From positions 62,001 to 126,000 of the forward strand of contig CAVVEG010000002.1 in NCBI GenBank assembly GCA_963747255.1: DNA of 64,000 nt. Direction: 5' to 3'. The notes beneath the pieces are model-generated. The model saw only the letters and a list, made by a program, of their open reading frames with translations, did no database searches and was not told the DNA's origin. The translations under genes and the position numbers were made by a program. Origin of the DNA: CAIYRG01 sp963747255. Lineage in GTDB: Bacteria > Pseudomonadota > Alphaproteobacteria > Micropepsales > Micropepsaceae. Shown piece by piece: positions 8,116 through 15,897 of the stretch (its first letter is position 1; the number at the start of each line of letters is the position of its first letter).

Positions 8116-10773
8116 ATGGCAGGGCTTCGGACTTATCGCGCAAAACGTGATTTCGACGTCACCGCGGAGCCGCGCGGACGCGTCACACGGCGCAAAGCCG
8201 AACCGCTTCGCTTCGTCATTCAGCGCCATGCAGCAACAAGGCTGCATTACGATTTGAGGCTCGAACTCGACGGAGTTTACAAATCCTGGGCAGTTACAAA
8301 GGTTCCCTCACTGGATCCAGCCACCAAACGGCTCGCTGTAGAGGTCGAGGATCACCCGCTTGAATACGGCACCTTCGAAGGCACCATTCCCAAAGGCCAA
8401 TATGGCGGCGGCACCGTCCAGCTTTGGGATCGCGGGACATGGAAGACAAAAAGCGAAAACCCGCAGCAGGATCTCGCAAAGGGAATGCTGAAATTCGAGC
8501 TTGCCGGGAAGCGGATGCATGGCGGCTGGGCGCTGATCCGGATGCGCGATGACGTGCGCCGCGGCGCGAAATCCCCACGGCACAATTGGCTGCTAGTGAA
8601 AGAGCGCGACGATGCCGCCCGTCCTGGCGACCCCGATGCATTTCTGATCGAGGACACGTCAGTCGCGACCGGACGCACACTTGACGAAATCGCATCGAGC
8701 AGGAGATCGCGGGTATGGCAGTCCAATCGTTCGGGCGATGCGGAAAGGGCCGGATCCGTCAAATCGCACGCAAAGGCCGCTGATGGGTTAAAAAAAAACT
8801 CACAGCATAAAAAGAAGGACGCGGAGGCAAAAAGGCGCCGTGTGAAGGTGCCGGCTTTTGTGGCGCCGCAACTATGTCGGCTGGTCGACCATCCGCCGGT
8901 CGGCGCGGTTTGGGTCCATGAAATCAAGTTCGACGGTTACCGCATTCAAGTTCGTGTTGAGAATGGGCACGTGATATTGCGGACCCGTAAAGCGCTGGAT
9001 TGGTCGAATCGCTTTCCCGAACTATTACGCGAAGGAGAACAATTTCCCGATTGCATGATGGACGGGGAAATTTGCGCGCTGGATAAGCACGGGCTGCCAA
9101 ATTTTGCCGAACTGCAGCAGGCGCTCTCGGACGGCAATACCGGCAATCTGATCTGCTTTGCCTTTGATCTGATCTTTTTGGAGGGTGAAGACTTGCGCGC
9201 TCTGCCTCTGGAGGTACGAAAGTCGCGACTGGCGGAGTTGATCGCAGGCAGCAAATCCGCGCCACATTTCCGCTATGTCGAACACTTCGAGACCCCCGGC
9301 GAAAAATTTCTGCAGACCGCCTGTCGCGCACAGCTTGAAGGAATCATTTCGAAGCGCCGGGATTCCCCATACCGATCCGGGCGGACTGACTTATGGTGCA
9401 AGGAGAAGTGCCGTGGCGGACAGGAGATTGTGATCGGAGGATGGTGGGGTGGCCCGACGAAATTGCGATCCATCCTGGCCGGTTCGTACGAAGGAAACGA
9501 TTTCGTCTATCGCGGCAGGATCGGGACCGGGTTCAACGGCGAAAATTCCGGACCTTTGTTGCGGGCCCTTAACCGCATCAGGCAGGACAAATCACCCTTT
9601 ACGGCCGGCGTGAAGCCTCCGCGGGCGCGGGAAATCACCTGGGTGGCTCCGAAACTGGTTGCGGAGGTGGAATACGCAACATTGACCCGTGATGGCGTGT
9701 TGCGACAGGCGAGCTTCAAGGCCCTGCGCGGGGACAAGCGTGCAACCTCGGTCATTCTCGAGCAGCCATTGCGGGTTCAGGAAGCCGAGGAGCGCTCTGA
9801 GGGTGAAATGACCATGACCGCAGACGCAGCAATCAGCACACGGAGAAAAGCTTCATCATCGCACAATCCGGGCTCGGACCGCGTGGCCGGAATCACGATC
9901 AGCAGCCCGGAGAAAGTGCTTTGGCCCGAAACAAAGTCGACTCCGGCTCTCACCAAACTGGATCTCGCCCGGTATTACGAAGCGATCGCGTCCCGTATGC
10001 TACCCCATATCGTCGATCGGCCCATTTCCATGGTGAGGGCGCCTGAAGGTATTACCGGAGAGAAGTTTTTTCAGCGCCATGTGATGGCCGGGGTCGCCGC
10101 GGTGAAGCCTATGCGGATCGTCGGCGAAAAACAGTCATTCCACGCCATTTCCGATCTACAGGGACTGGTCGCGCTGGCCCAGGCGGCAGTGATCGAAATT
10201 CACCCGTGGGGCTGCCGTCCCGGTGAGCCGGAGATCCCCGAACTCCTGGTATTCGACCTTGATCCTGACCCCGATTTGCCGTTCCTGAATGTCATCGAGG
10301 CCGCAAGGGAAATGCGCAGCCTGCTTCGCAAATGCGGACTGACCCCTTTTGTCAAAACCACCGGAGGCAAGGGTCTTCATGTCGTCACCGCGATTACGGG
10401 CTCGGCGCGCCGTCCGCCGAGCTGGGATCAGGCTAAGGATTTCGCGCGCCAGGTTTCGGAGCGCCTGGCCCGGATGGCGCCGGAACGCTACGTCACCAAC
10501 ATGGCGAAGCGGCACAGGGGGGGCAAAATCTTTCTCGATTTTCATCGCAATGGCCGAATGGCGACAGCAGTCGGTCCATGGTCAACAAGGGCACATCCCG
10601 GCGCCACAATCGCGATGCCTCTGCCCTGGACGCAACTCCGGGGCGCGCTCGAACCGGCCTCGTTCAATCTCAGGGATTTCAAAGCCGTGCTGAAGCTGAA
10701 AAATCCCTGGACCGATCTTGCCCATTCCGCCGCCCCACTCGAGGACGCCCGCCGAAACTTACAGGCAATCTGA
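8116..10773 (+). CDS. ligD: ATP-dependent DNA ligase LigD (PE-ligase-polymerase)
   Basis: Multifunctional end-joining ligase of bacterial NHEJ, about 885 residues. The order is 3'-phosphoesterase (residues ~1-180, HYDLRLELDGVYKSWAVTK and EDHPLEYGTFEGTIPKGQYG), a lysine-rich linker (~215-245), an ATP-dependent ligase (~250-560, adenylation lysine in EIKFDGYR near residue 271, EGIISKRRDSPYRSGR), and a primase-like polymerase (~590-885, metal-binding FDLDPDPD near 714 and TTGGKGLHVVTAI). This is the Pseudomonas-type domain order. The linker is encoded over a run of nine A (8790-8798), a possible slippage site. ATG 8116 is preferred over the adjacent TTG 8113. Its stop is only 6 bp from the stop of convergent ku, so the NHEJ pair is encoded tail to tail. 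Confidence 0.96.
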   Translation: MAGLRTYRAKRDFDVTAEPRGRVTRRKAEPLRFVIQRHAATRLHYDLRLELDGVYKSWAVTKVPSLDPATKRLAVEVEDHPLEYGTFEGTIPKGQYGGGTVQLWDRGTWKTKSENPQQDLAKGMLKFELAGKRMHGGWALIRMRDDVRRGAKSPRHNWLLVKERDDAARPGDPDAFLIEDTSVATGRTLDEIASSRRSRVWQSNRSGDAERAGSVKSHAKAADGLKKNSQHKKKDAEAKRRRVKVPAFVAPQLCRLVDHPPVGAVWVHEIKFDGYRIQVRVENGHVILRTRKALDWSNRFPELLREGEQFPDCMMDGEICALDKHGLPNFAELQQALSDGNTGNLICFAFDLIFLEGEDLRALPLEVRKSRLAELIAGSKSAPHFRYVEHFETPGEKFLQTACRAQLEGIISKRRDSPYRSGRTDLWCKEKCRGGQEIVIGGWWGGPTKLRSILAGSYEGNDFVYRGRIGTGFNGENSGPLLRALNRIRQDKSPFTAGVKPPRAREITWVAPKLVAEVEYATLTRDGVLRQASFKALRGDKRATSVILEQPLRVQEAEERSEGEMTMTADAAISTRRKASSSHNPGSDRVAGITISSPEKVLWPETKSTPALTKLDLARYYEAIASRMLPHIVDRPISMVRAPEGITGEKFFQRHVMAGVAAVKPMRIVGEKQSFHAISDLQGLVALAQAAVIEIHPWGCRPGEPEIPELLVFDLDPDPDLPFLNVIEAAREMRSLLRKCGLTPFVKTTGGKGLHVVTAITGSARRPPSWDQAKDFARQVSERLARMAPERYVTNMAKRHRGGKIFLDFHRNGRMATAVGPWSTRAHPGATIAMPLPWTQLRGALEPASFNLRDFKAVLKLKNPWTDLAHSAAPLEDARRNLQAI

Positions 10774-10779
10774 CAGCGG

Positions 10780-11706
10780 TTATCGGGCACGTTTTTTGTG
10801 CGTGCGGGCAGAAGCAGCAGCCGTTTTCGTTCTGGCCTTCTCCTGGGAGCGTTGCGCGCCCAGGCTTTTCTTCAAGGCCGCCATGAGATCGATAACATTA
10901 CTCGGAGAAGCAGGCGGGGCGACGACCGCCGGCTTCTGGCCCTTTTCCTTGCTTTCGATCAGATCGCGCAGGGCTTCCTCATAGCGATTGCGGAACGCGG
11001 AAGGGTCAAACGCGCCTTCCAGTTGCTCGATGATCCTGCCGGCAATCTCGACCATCTGCGGGTGCGGCCTGGCGGCGGGAACCGATTCCAGCGCCTTGGC
11101 AATATTCACCACTTCATCACGCATGCGCAGCGAATAGGTCAGCAGGCCTTTGTCCCGGGGCTCAATGGCCATCAGACGTTCGCGCGTGTGCATCACCACC
11201 CGCCCAAGAGCAATGCGATTGGATTCCACCATGGCTTCGCGGATTACGGCATATGCATTCGCCGCAACATCGTCGGTCGGGAGAAGGACATAGGGATTAT
11301 CCCAGAAAAGCCTGTCTATATTCGAGGCATCTACGAAACGTTCGATGTCGAGCGTATGGGTAGTTTCCAGTTTGACCGAATCCAGATCCTCATCCGTCAG
11401 GATGACATAGCGATTCTTCTCGATTTCGTAGCCGCGGACCAGATCGGACCGGTTGACGGGACCGTTTTCCGGGTCGGTGGGAATCATGCGGATTCGGTTG
11501 TTGGTTTCCGGATTCAGGAGATGGAATGAAATATCATTGGCGCGCGATGTGGCCTTGTAGAGCGCCACAGGGCAACTCACGAGCGACAGACGAAGATGAC
11601 CCTGCCAGACCGGACGCGCAGAGAGCCCGGGGATTTTCGGCGGCCGTTCTTTTCCCTGCTTCGCGGTCTGCGGTTTCCCATTGTTTCGTTTTTTCGTCGC
11701 CGCCAT
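10780..11706 (-). CDS. ku: Non-homologous end-joining protein Ku
   Basis: Homodimeric DNA-end-binding ring that recruits LigD to double-strand breaks. The 308-residue product has a basic N-terminal tail (MAATKKRNNGKPQ), then the Ku core from ARPVWQGHLRLSLVSCPVAL through RSDLVRGYEIEKNRYVILTDEDL, DRLFWDNPYVLLP and SNRIALGRVVMHTRERLMAIEP, with a lysine/arginine-rich C-terminal tail as in other bacterial Ku proteins. The start at 11706 is chosen because the frame upstream has no Ku homology, crosses the divergent neighbour gene, and would place the promoter inside the coding region. A palindromic EcfG promoter lies 32 nt upstream. Confidence 0.96.
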   Translation of the reverse strand: MAATKKRNNGKPQTAKQGKERPPKIPGLSARPVWQGHLRLSLVSCPVALYKATSRANDISFHLLNPETNNRIRMIPTDPENGPVNRSDLVRGYEIEKNRYVILTDEDLDSVKLETTHTLDIERFVDASNIDRLFWDNPYVLLPTDDVAANAYAVIREAMVESNRIALGRVVMHTRERLMAIEPRDKGLLTYSLRMRDEVVNIAKALESVPAARPHPQMVEIAGRIIEQLEGAFDPSAFRNRYEEALRDLIESKEKGQKPAVVAPPASPSNVIDLMAALKKSLGAQRSQEKARTKTAAASARTHKKRAR

Positions 11707-11735
11707 TGTGATCCCGCTGCGCACCTTCCAGATCC

Positions 11736-11762
11736 GGAACGCCACGTGCGCGCGCGCGTTCC
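11736..11762. promoter_or_regulatory. Palindromic, bidirectional EcfG-type promoter
   Basis: On the + strand: GGAAC 11736-11740, 16 nt, CGTT 11757-11760, with ATG 11794 following 33 nt later. On the - strand: GGAAC at 11762-11758, 16 nt, CGTT at 11741-11738, with the ku ATG at 11706 following 31 nt later. The two promoters share the same 27 bp because GGAACG...CGTTCC is self-complementary at both ends. The spacer is an alternating CG/GC run containing CACGTG. Confidence 0.75.
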
Positions 11763-11793
11763 CTTGGCCGATAGAGCCCCGGGCTAAACCGCG

Positions 11794-12078
11794 ATGAAAA
11801 AAGCCAAATTTGTTCAGGATGCGAAACTTGATCCCGCCCGCTTTTACCGCAATCCGTCGGACATTCTGCGTGACCGGCGGCTGACCGATGAAGATCGAAG
11901 ACAGATCATCGTCGCGTGGGAACGGAATGCACAAAATCGCGATCCAGACGGATTTGCCGAAGCCGCTCAGGAACAATTGGAAAAACTGCGGCAGTTGCGC
12001 GAGCAATTGGAGCGGAACTTCATCCTGCCGGAAAAATCGCAACTGGGCGGGGATGACGCTCCGGCTTCCGGTCCCTGA
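11794..12078 (+). CDS. Small acidic/basic helical protein divergent from ku, function unknown
   Basis: A 94-residue soluble protein of no function known to me. It starts MKKAKFVQDAKLDPARFYRN and continues with PSDILRDRRLTDEDRRQIIVA, then WERNAQN and a C-terminal predicted helix with heptad-like leucines (LEKLRQLREQLERNF). It resembles a family of short proteins with an RFYRxPSDxLxDRRLxxxER core seen in Rhizobiales-type genomes, recalled rather than searched. It has no signal peptide or membrane segment. It is transcribed divergently from ku out of the shared palindromic EcfG promoter, which suggests synthesis together with the end-joining proteins under stress. A role in repair is only an inference from that arrangement. 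Confidence 0.75.
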   Translation: MKKAKFVQDAKLDPARFYRNPSDILRDRRLTDEDRRQIIVAWERNAQNRDPDGFAEAAQEQLEKLRQLREQLERNFILPEKSQLGGDDAPASGP

Positions 12079-12113
12079 CGGCCTGCTTTGGCGCAATTCT
12101 GGCCGGGAACTCT

Positions 12114-12974
12114 TCAGGCCACGATTTCTCCGCCATTGGGATGAAGTGCCTGGCCGCTGATGTAGCTGGCATCATCCGATGCAAGGAAAACATAACAGGG
12201 CCCCACTTCGTCGGGCTGTCCGGGCCGCTGCATTGGCGTATCCCTCCCGAATTTCGCCACCCTTTCCGGATCGAAAGTGGCAGGGATGAGTGGCGTCCAG
12301 ATCGGCCCGGGAGCCACCGCGTTGACCCGAATTCCCTTGCCGACCAACTGCATCGAAAGCGAACGTGTGAAAGCGGAGGATTGCCCCTTTCGTCGATGAA
12401 TAGTCCACAGCGACGGGTTACCGTGGAAAGCGGTTATAGAAGTGGTGTTGATGATCGCCGCCCCTCGTTCGAGGTGCGACAGGGCCGCCTGCGTCAGGTG
12501 GAACATTCCGAACACATTGGTCGCGAAGGTGCGTTCGAGCTGTTCGGGCCGAATTTTTTCGAATTCGGTTCCAGTATGTTGTTCGGCGGCGTTGTTCACG
12601 AGAATATTCAGTCGTCCGAATGCTCTGACAGTTTCCCGCACTGCCTGACGGCAAAAATCGCGGTCTGCGATGTCGCCCTCAAGAAGAAGGCATCTACGGC
12701 CCTGCTTTTCGACAAAACTCCTGGTGCGGGTGGCATCCCTGCTCTCCTCAAGATAGATGATCGCCACATCGGCGCCTTCTTTTGCGAAGTGGATCGCCAC
12801 GGATTTGCCGATTCCCGAATCACCTCCGCTGATCAGGGCGGCACGGCCTTTCAGCTTGCCCGCGGATTTGTACTTCCGCGCTTCACTCTCCGGTTTCGGC
12901 TCCATTTTCTGCTCATCGCCGGGCTGCTTTTGCTGCCGTTGCGGTGGAATATTCCTTTTTGAAAAGGTCGCCAT
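12114..12974 (-). CDS. SDR family oxidoreductase (YghA/YhdF-like), active-site segment out of frame
   Basis: Short-chain dehydrogenase of the general-stress subgroup with a long polar N-terminus (residues 1-40, Q- and K-rich), as in YghA and YhdF. Present are the cofactor loop ALISGGDSGIGKSVA, EGDIAD, LNILVNNAAEQ and INTTSITAFHGNPS, and the C-terminal PMQRPGQPDEVGPCYVFLAS and SYISGQALHPNGG. The segment after NPSL reads WTIHRRKGQSSAFTRS in the open frame. The shifted frame reads VDYSSTKGAILRF, the expected YxxxK active site. One missing base and one extra base about 50 nt apart therefore replace the catalytic Tyr/Lys while keeping the rest in frame. If real, the enzyme is inactive; if a sequencing artefact, it is an ordinary SDR. 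Confidence 0.85.
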   Translation of the reverse strand: MATFSKRNIPPQRQQKQPGDEQKMEPKPESEARKYKSAGKLKGRAALISGGDSGIGKSVAIHFAKEGADVAIIYLEESRDATRTRSFVEKQGRRCLLLEGDIADRDFCRQAVRETVRAFGRLNILVNNAAEQHTGTEFEKIRPEQLERTFATNVFGMFHLTQAALSHLERGAAIINTTSITAFHGNPSLWTIHRRKGQSSAFTRSLSMQLVGKGIRVNAVAPGPIWTPLIPATFDPERVAKFGRDTPMQRPGQPDEVGPCYVFLASDDASYISGQALHPNGGEIVA

Positions 12975-13005
12975 TGCGCCGAAATCCAACCGATTGCCGC
13001 GCCAC

Positions 13006-13030
13006 AACAAACAGGAGGGCAATCGGTTCC
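13006..13030 (-). promoter_or_regulatory. Candidate EcfG promoter for the SDR gene
   Basis: On the minus strand, GGAAC (13030-13026), a 16-nt spacer and TGTT (13009-13006), a one-base deviation from CGTT. The -10 is 31 nt before the SDR start codon at 12974, matching the leader length of ku and phyR. Confidence 0.5.
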
Positions 13031-13102
13031 GGGACGACCACCGTATATTCCGGCAACTGACCCTGTGCGCCCAACGTTTTGTCTCTGCGACAACATCGGA
13101 GC

Positions 13103-13288
13103 ATGGCCATGGACCAGCCAAACCCGGAATACAGAGAAGTGAAACGGGCTCGCCACGACGCCGCGCCGGTGCTCACACCCGAAGAATCGCGTCAGGGGAT
13201 AATGACGGGCCGAATCCGCTGGATTCTTGCTATCAGCGTAACGCTGGTGGTGATCGCATTCGTTGTGGTGTACGCAACTTACGTATGA
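13103..13288 (+). CDS. Small single-pass membrane protein, unknown
   Basis: A 61-residue protein starting MAMDQPNPEYREVKRARHDA, then a proline/acidic stretch and one strong C-terminal transmembrane helix (WILAISVTLVVIAFVVVYAT). GGAG just upstream of ATG 13103 supports this start. The topology suggests a tail-anchored inner-membrane protein. It is divergent from the SDR gene. A weak EcfG-like site (GCAAC 13053-13057, 17 nt, CGTT 13075-13078, one mismatch) lies 24 nt before the start, so membership of the stress regulon is possible but unproven. Its 3' end overlaps the 3' end of the convergent AI-2E-type permease by 56 bp. No family is recognised. Confidence 0.65.
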   Translation: MAMDQPNPEYREVKRARHDAAPVLTPEESRQGIMTGRIRWILAISVTLVVIAFVVVYATYV

Positions 13289-14438
13289 ATTCGGCCTTTC
13301 GCCCCAACGCGATTGCGCCCTCGTTCGATGCCATGAGAAGGGCGACCGGTCGCAGCGCCGGAACATGAGTAGCGACCGTGTGAAATGAAATGAGAATTGG
13401 CACCGCCGTAATTGCGGCGATGGGCCCCCACATCCAGACCAGGGTTGCGACAGTCAGGAATATGGCGATCGGAGAGATGACGATCCGCCGTGACAACAAC
13501 CAAGGCTGCACCAGATTCGCTTCCACAGTGTTCAATGCGAGCAGTATCAGGGGCGGTGCTAGAGCCCCGGCAATCGTGTTCGATGACGCAAAGCCAACCA
13601 GAGCGGCAAATACGATGGCAGAGGTCGGCCCAAGCACTGGAACATAGTTCAAAGCACCGAACGCTATTCCCCAAAGAAGCGGATTGGCTATTCCTGCGAG
13701 CGAGAAACAGAGTGTAGTGACCACAGTCAGGCCGATATTGATCAGCGATAGCGTAAAGAGATAGCCGGAGACGCGGCTCCTTATGTCACGGCAAATCCGT
13801 GCGATCCTGAGCCGTCCACAAAAAGACCGGGGAAGGAGAATTAGCTGGGTCATGTACCGTTTGCGGCACGCCAGCAGGAATACCGTCAAGATCGTGACAT
13901 AAATGCTTTTTTCGATGATGCCTGGTGCGGTTCGGGCGGCCGCAAAAAGTACTCCTGTTGGAAGTGCGGCAGTGGCCGCTGCCGGCGTCGCGGCAACGGA
14001 GGACTCCGGCTGCACGCCGTGTGATCCCAACCGCTCAAAGGGCGCAAGTCGGCGCGCCAACGGTTCGATTTTGCGCTCGATGGACTGTACGACCGACGGT
14101 ACTGCTTTCAGCCAGCTGGAAACATCGGGAGCCAACGTCGATGCTCCTGCACCAAAACAGGCGACGGTCGCAGCCACGGTCACGATGGCGGCCGCGCCGC
14201 CCCCTATCCGCAGCCGCTCCACAGCGCGGGCGACAGGGGTAAGCACCAGCGCCAGTGTACCTGCTATTGCAGTTGGAGCCAGCAGTTCACCCGCGGCGAC
14301 GCCGGCCGCGAGGAACGCGATCGCTGCAATTCCGATCGCAGCCCCCCGGATTGCCCGCAAGTCACGGCGGAACCGGGAAATCCTGCGGCTCTCAAAAACC
14401 GGTCGAGTAAAGGATCTGCGCGGAAACTCTATGTTCAT
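13233..14438 (-). CDS. AI-2E family transporter (PerM-like permease)
   Basis: A 401-residue polytopic membrane protein of the AI-2E exporter / PerM family. Paired hydrophobic helices occur near the N-terminus (IGIAAIAFLAAGVAAGELLA), followed by a central soluble stretch rich in alanine and proline. The C-terminal membrane half contains the family signature GIAFGALNYVPVLGPTSAIV and PIAAITAVPILISF. Members export small molecules or act as Na+/H+ antiporters; the substrate here cannot be assigned. Start 14438 (MNIEFPRRSF) is preferred over an upstream in-frame start at 14588, which would add a proline-rich tail without homology. It sits among EcfG-linked genes, but no EcfG motif is seen upstream. 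Confidence 0.85.
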   Translation of the reverse strand: MNIEFPRRSFTRPVFESRRISRFRRDLRAIRGAAIGIAAIAFLAAGVAAGELLAPTAIAGTLALVLTPVARAVERLRIGGGAAAIVTVAATVACFGAGASTLAPDVSSWLKAVPSVVQSIERKIEPLARRLAPFERLGSHGVQPESSVAATPAAATAALPTGVLFAAARTAPGIIEKSIYVTILTVFLLACRKRYMTQLILLPRSFCGRLRIARICRDIRSRVSGYLFTLSLINIGLTVVTTLCFSLAGIANPLLWGIAFGALNYVPVLGPTSAIVFAALVGFASSNTIAGALAPPLILLALNTVEANLVQPWLLSRRIVISPIAIFLTVATLVWMWGPIAAITAVPILISFHTVATHVPALRPVALLMASNEGAIALGRKAEFIRKLRTPQRMRSPPALR

Positions 14439-14633
14439 TCGGGGCCGGACCTCAATGCTCCGGCCAACCCGAATCCATCGGGGCGGTGGAACGCTAATCG
14501 TGGAAGTAGAGACGAGCGGGCCGCCGACGCCGACTGTCGAGGGGGGCAATTTGACGTAGCCTGGGATCGGGACCCGCTCGTGGTACATAATGCAGAAGTG
14601 CCACCAACGTTCCGGGCAGTCGTTCGAACGGAG

Positions 14634-14831
14634 TTATTTTTTTGCTCCCGGTTGGCAGTCGGGCATCGGGAGGGCAGGCGAAGGCGGCTGCGGATCCAAA
14701 ACCCCATCGCAGGCGCGAAGGCTGATCCTGGAAGTACTCTTTGTTTGCTCTGCGGAACCATCATTTAAGGAAAATGCCAGAGCAAGCAGGAGTGTCCCGC
14801 CAATTGCGGTCTGAATTGGATATTTGACCAT
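14634..14831 (-). CDS. Possible small exported protein
   Basis: A 65-codon frame, MVKYPIQTAIGGTLLLALAF then SLNDGSAEQ, with a plausible signal peptide, two cysteines and a short proline-rich tail (PQPPSPALP). It lies 19 bp downstream of the DUF1328 gene on the same strand and has a purine-rich stretch (GGCGGGAAG) before its ATG, so it could be the last gene of the small-membrane-protein operon. No homologue is recognised, and the 195 bp between it and the AI-2E permease hold nothing else visible. The call rests on position and signal peptide only. Confidence 0.4.
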   Translation of the reverse strand: MVKYPIQTAIGGTLLLALAFSLNDGSAEQTKSTSRISLRACDGVLDPQPPSPALPMPDCQPGAKK

Positions 14832-14850
14832 CTGCGCTTCCCGCCCTCGC

Positions 14851-15024
14851 CTAATTGGGGGGCTCGCTCCGAAGCAGGCCGATCAGACTGCTGCCGGCGA
14901 GCAGAATTACGAAGATCAGAAACGCTATTCTGACGAGCGAAGCCGCCATGCCTCCGAGGCCGAAGAATCCGAGATAGGCAGCAACAACGGCCAGGAACAG
15001 AAAAGTCAGCGTCCAACCCAGCAT
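14851..15024 (-). CDS. DUF1328 small membrane protein (YtjA-like)
   Basis: A 57-residue protein beginning MLGWTLTFLFLAVVAAYLGF, then FGLGGMAASLVRIAFLIFVI and a short C-terminal tail. The MLGWxLTFL start, two transmembrane helices and central GLGG are diagnostic of DUF1328 (E. coli YtjA). The start at 15024 is taken because the family begins with MLGW; the frame extends further upstream without homology. The gene is third in a minus-strand group after the DUF883-like and holin-like genes. Such proteins are often part of the general stress response, though their function is not known. Confidence 0.88.
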   Translation of the reverse strand: MLGWTLTFLFLAVVAAYLGFFGLGGMAASLVRIAFLIFVILLAGSSLIGLLRSEPPN

Positions 15025-15101
15025 CGATTGCGCCCATTGTTCGGAGATTGCGACAACGCCAGGCTCCAGGGCGCGTTCCCCATGAAAAGGGAGGACCCCG
15101 A

Positions 15102-15497
15102 TCATATGTCTTCCTTTCGATGCTTCACTGCATCGGAGACGCCCAATATGCCGGCGAATAGCACCGCCAGCAGTGGTTTTTCCTGGGCGACTTTCGCCAG
15201 CAGATTCAGTGTAGCGTTGTCGGGATCAAGGGTTGCAGACGCAATTCTTCGCTCCGGCTGATACAGACGGGGTTTCGCCCGGCGGACGTTCAGCAACACC
15301 GCCCAACCGAGCGGGCCGATGACGAGGATCGCTGCTGCTATAGCGGCGGCCCATGGTTCCCTGGTCTCAGGAATTAGAGCCAGATAAATGGCATAACCTG
15401 CGAAACCGGTGCCGACCCAGATAAGGGCCGAGGCGGTGATCATCAGCACCGCCCCGCCAATTGCCTGAGCGCCAAGCCGTTGCCCCGATGGGAACAT
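15102..15497 (-). CDS. YqjE/holin-superfamily-like membrane protein
   Basis: A 131-residue protein with two or three transmembrane helices (AIGGAVLMITASALIWVGTG, WAAAIAAAILVIGPLGWAVL) and a C-terminal region ending in a hydrophobic stretch plus KHRKEDI. Size and placement directly after a DUF883-type gene match the YqjD-YqjE pair, whose second member belongs to the Phage_holin_3_6 superfamily. Its start abuts the stop of the DUF883-like gene without a gap, so translation is probably coupled. No phage genes are nearby, so a lysis role is not suggested; a membrane-associated stress role is more likely. Confidence 0.65.
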   Translation of the reverse strand: MFPSGQRLGAQAIGGAVLMITASALIWVGTGFAGYAIYLALIPETREPWAAAIAAAILVIGPLGWAVLLNVRRAKPRLYQPERRIASATLDPDNATLNLLAKVAQEKPLLAVLFAGILGVSDAVKHRKEDI

Positions 15498-15833
15498 CTA
15501 CCTCAGCAGCAAAGCCCCGATAATGGCCCCCGCGCTCATTGAAAGCATGCAGGCGGCCAATGGTTGAGTTTTAACAGCACTACGAACGCCGTTCAAATTT
15601 TCGGCACCCCATTCACTCACGCGGTCAACCGCCTCGGAGGCTGTTCCGATGGCATCGGTCATGAGTTCCTGCACCTGGCTGCTCGCCGCGTCTCCTACGT
15701 CCGTGGCCAGACCGCGCACATCCTGTTGCAGGGCGTCAAAATCCGCCCGCAAAGAATTTAGCCGACTCTGCATCGTCGTGTTGGAAGCCTTGACGGTCCT
15801 GACATTGCGTTTGCGTCGTTTTGCGGTCGCCAT
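15498..15833 (-). CDS. DUF883-like (ElaB/YqjD type) membrane-anchored protein
   Basis: A 111-residue protein with a very basic N-terminus (MATAKRRKRNVRTVKASN), a long amphipathic helix with repeated Asp/Gln (SLRADFDALQQDVRGLATDV) and a C-terminal transmembrane helix (CMLSMSAGAIIGALLLR). This is the architecture of ElaB/YqjD proteins, stress-induced membrane proteins reported to bind ribosomes. A good Shine-Dalgarno (GGAGGG) precedes ATG 15833. It is the first gene of the DUF883, holin-like, DUF1328 group and has an exact EcfG promoter motif 37 nt upstream. Confidence 0.75.
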   Translation of the reverse strand: MATAKRRKRNVRTVKASNTTMQSRLNSLRADFDALQQDVRGLATDVGDAASSQVQELMTDAIGTASEAVDRVSEWGAENLNGVRSAVKTQPLAACMLSMSAGAIIGALLLR

Positions 15834-15870
15834 TGTTCCCTCCGCGCTGGGGGTAGGATATCGCGGAGGG

Positions 15871-15896
15871 AACGTACAATGCGGAACGGGGGTTCC
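15871..15896 (-). promoter_or_regulatory. EcfG promoter for the DUF883-like operon
   Basis: On the minus strand: GGAAC (15896-15892), a 17-nt spacer and CGTT (15874-15871), an exact match to the EcfG-type consensus. It lies immediately downstream of the phyR stop codon. Confidence 0.72.
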
Positions 15897-15897
15897 T

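Noticed and set aside
11707..12096. N-terminal extension of the ku frame up to 12096
   Set aside because: It has no Ku homology, runs antisense through the 94-residue gene and covers the EcfG promoter. The Ku start at 11706 gives a normal length.
15102..15497. Holin-like protein as a sign of prophage
   Set aside because: No other phage gene is nearby. The DUF883-holin-like-DUF1328 order is a chromosomal stress cluster.
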